37,684 bases of DNA from positions 1-37,684 of IMG/VR virus record IMGVR_UViG_3300042876_001166, one strand, 5' to 3'. The notes under the pieces were generated by a model that saw only the letters and a list, made by a program, of their open reading frames with translations, did no database searches and was not told the origin of the DNA. Made by a program: the position numbers and the translations under genes. Position 1 is the stretch's first letter; the number at the start of each line of letters is the position of its first letter. This document shows, piece after piece, positions 36,460 through 37,684 of the stretch. Source of the DNA: a virus.

Positions 36460-37161
36460 ATGACTATCGGGGCAAGATTGAAGGAATGGAGAGCCTTAAA
36501 AAAACTGGGCCAAAAAGAGGCTAGCTCCATATCTGGAGTGTCTTTTAGCACTTATCAGAATTATGAGATGGATATAAGCCCACCAGGAGCAAAGTCACTG
36601 ACAGGCTTTATTAAGGCGGGCATCAACGCCAATTGGCTAATGACAGGCGAAGGCCCAATGCTGCTGGAAGACGCCAAGCAGTTGCCGCCTGGCCTGCGTA
36701 TCGAGATCGATAAAGTGCTGGCTGAAGGTGGAGACCCAGAGGCCGCCATCCGCCAAGATGCTGCAACGCATAAACTCTGCGCTGAGTATCAAGCCGCGCA
36801 AGCGCTACTTGAATCAATAGTGAGCGAGGTAGGCGTTACCCTGCCTAAAAAGACGTTCGATAGCTTTAAAACACTGCTGTGGCTCAGTGACGGCGAGGAA
36901 AACACGCTTGCAAAGGCGGCAATAATGGAATTGGCCACCTATATCAACAAGCAGACTGCGCCTGTCCCAACATCGCCCATCGATTATGCGCTACTGCAAA
37001 ACTTGATCGAAATGCTGGAGAAAGCCTTGTCTAAACGCCGGCTGGTGCTTGAGCCGGCCCGCAAAGCGGCGGCCATTCAGATAATGTATGAATATTGCAT
37101 GCTGGATGAAACCCAAGCCACGCCGGCCACGGTAGAGCGCTTCCTTAAACTAGTCGCCTAG
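36460..37161 (+). CDS. Prophage repressor, XRE-type HTH
   Basis: 233 aa. The N-terminal HTH (IGARLKEWRALKKLGQKEAS, SISGVSFSTYQNYEMDIS, then FIKAGINANWLMTGEGPM) is of the CI/XRE type with the NWLLTGEGP ending common in phage repressors. No LexA/S24 protease domain is visible: the C-terminal 150 residues are helical (LLESIVSEVGVTLPKKTFD, LLQNLIEMLEKALSKRR). Induction would thus not be by self-cleavage, which fits the presence of an antirepressor. The ATG directly follows an operator half site and has no SD, so translation may be leaderless-like or weak. Confidence 0.88.
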   Translation: MTIGARLKEWRALKKLGQKEASSISGVSFSTYQNYEMDISPPGAKSLTGFIKAGINANWLMTGEGPMLLEDAKQLPPGLRIEIDKVLAEGGDPEAAIRQDAATHKLCAEYQAAQALLESIVSEVGVTLPKKTFDSFKTLLWLSDGEENTLAKAAIMELATYINKQTAPVPTSPIDYALLQNLIEMLEKALSKRRLVLEPARKAAAIQIMYEYCMLDETQATPATVERFLKLVA

Positions 37162-37273
37162 GCCGCGCAATAGCTCACAAGGACAATAGGCAAGAAACCG
37201 CGTGTGCATGACTATGCGGCGGCCTAGACACAGGCATGAGTTTTCTTAAATTAACAGCCTAAAAGGAGGCAGC

Positions 37274-37684
37274 ATGACAGCCCGCAAGGATGATAGACAA
37301 AAGGTCCTGGAAGATAAATTGGAAGAACAGATAGGAGGTGCGGAGCCTGAGCCACAGACAGATCATCGGCCTGTTGGCGTTTCGATCAATATCAATGGCG
37401 GTGTTTTTGGTGATGGCACCGTGATTGGAGGCACAAATACCACCACCATCATCAATTTGAGCCAACTGGTGTACCAGCCAACGCTGATTATCAACTTGAT
37501 AGACGATCCATCGTATAGAGAAGCCGGCGATCTGCGCGGACTTTTTGGCTTTCGCCAAAAAACAGGCGTTAATTCCGGTAAAAATATTCGCCAAATAAAA
37601 CGCAAATTCAGCGATTCATGGTTAAATTTGCTCCAAATAACCCGCAAACCCAAAATCAGCCGCTATGCGACCCAACCCCAATGA
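37274..37684 (+). CDS. Unknown protein downstream of the repressor, reaching the prophage end
   Basis: 136 aa, ATG 37274 with a perfect AGGAGG SD (37264-37269). N-terminus is charged (TARKDDRQKVLEDKLEEQIG). Residues about 40-62 hold SININGGVFGDGTVIGGTNT, a Gly/Asn beta-repeat pattern similar to motifs in some bacterial conflict-type proteins, then LVYQPTLIINLIDD. The last about 45 residues are basic and are encoded by the transposase-site repeats, so this tail may be a by-product. Same transcript as the repressor; a lysogen-expressed accessory or exclusion protein is plausible. No family recognised. Confidence 0.6.
   Translation: MTARKDDRQKVLEDKLEEQIGGAEPEPQTDHRPVGVSININGGVFGDGTVIGGTNTTTIINLSQLVYQPTLIINLIDDPSYREAGDLRGLFGFRQKTGVNSGKNIRQIKRKFSDSWLNLLQITRKPKISRYATQPQ
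37542..37665 (-). repeat. Immunity-end repeats (transposase-binding-like sites)
   Basis: On the minus strand, reading from the edge inwards: GCTGATTTTGGGTTTGCGG, then GCGGGTTATTTGGAGCAAA, GCGTTTTATTTGGCGAATA (core 37595-37589), and CGCCTGTTTTTTGGCGAA (core 37559-37553, with TTTTTGGC/GCCAAAAA forming an inverted repeat at 37542-37561). They resemble the sites at 763-830 in mirror orientation, as expected for the two ends of a Mu-like element. Confidence 0.65.

Larger units (their letters stand above)
763..37684 (-). mobile_element. Mu-like transposable prophage (orientation reversed)
   Basis: The element carries MuA- and MuB-like transposition proteins, Ner-type regulator, repressor, GemA, Mor-family activator, DUF3164 and DUF2786 proteins, gp27/gp28-type terminase and a MuF protein. 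These appear in Mu-like order, read from high to low coordinates. Related TTTGGCG-containing repeats occur at both ends. The low-coordinate end probably begins with the TG at 763-764, where the host integrase frame breaks. The other end is not resolved: no CA followed by a copy of the flanking 5 bp (taccc, 758-762) is seen before 37684, so it may lie just outside the window. The size, at least 36.9 kb, is close to that of Mu. Confidence 0.9.

Noticed and set aside
37259-37653. Minus-strand open frames opposite the 136-aa gene
   Set aside because: They lack SDs and protein-like patterns, and overlap a plus-strand gene with a perfect SD.
37640-37684. Exact immunity end and 5-bp target duplication inside the window
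   Set aside because: CA dinucleotides at 37673-37674 and 37679-37680 are not followed by taccc, the 5 bp next to the other end; the true end is probably just outside.
1-37684. CRISPR array, restriction-modification or other known defence operon
   Set aside because: No regularly spaced repeats and no recognisable methylase, nuclease-helicase or abortive-infection genes; only unassigned cargo genes remain as candidates.

Overview
The window holds one essentially complete Mu-like (transposable) prophage of about 36.9 kb. It starts near base 763 and runs to, or just past, the right edge of the window. It sits inside the remnant of a tyrosine-recombinase gene next to a tRNA-Lys gene. The host looks like a moderately GC-rich gammaproteobacterium: the prophage carries GemA, Mor, a MuA/MuB pair, a P22_AR_N antirepressor with a C4-type leader RNA, and an Ner-type regulator. 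A methanotroph-like host is only a weak guess. The genus cannot be read from the sequence.

Host flank (1-762): a hairpin, a tRNA-Lys(UUU) gene with its own promoter and terminator, and the C-terminal catalytic half of an integrase cut off by the prophage. The prophage is reversed in this window, so nearly all its genes lie on the minus strand. Its immunity end is at high coordinates and its tail-fibre end is at low coordinates.

Immunity and early region (37.68 kb down to about 26.4 kb): an XRE-type repressor and a 136-aa protein are on the plus strand. A divergent control region has five GAGCGCAAT-type half sites and a strong early promoter whose spacer is an 18-bp palindrome. Then follow Ner, a small unknown protein, the MuA-like transposase (with an apparent overprinted gene inside its linker), the MuB-like ATPase, a row of small early genes (DUF551, DUF3164, DUF2786, GemA and others), and a Mor-family activator at the end. 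Next come a membrane protein, HU, a lipoprotein, and a split antirepressor gene with a C4-like leader RNA.

Late region (23.85 kb down to 0.82 kb): three near-identical 43-bp promoter elements (TGAA-N4-TTCA dyad, CATTCT, then a TANNNT -10 box at fixed spacing) start three late units. Unit 1 carries lysis (lysozyme, holin, Rz/Rz1 spanins), TraR-like protein, DUF2730, terminase, portal and a MuF head protein fused to a zincin domain. Unit 2 carries scaffold, P22-like coat protein, connector genes and a NodB-like deacetylase protein. Unit 3 carries tail terminator, tail tube, G/GT-type chaperones joined by a -1 frameshift site, tape measure, a distal tail protein, collar-type fibre and fibre assembly protein. 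The tail set is that of a long non-contractile tail: no sheath or Mu-type baseplate genes are seen. Replication and control are therefore Mu-like, the coat is P22-like and the tail is siphovirus-like. A one-gene moron with signal peptide and terminator lies on the opposite strand between the lysis unit and the antirepressor region.
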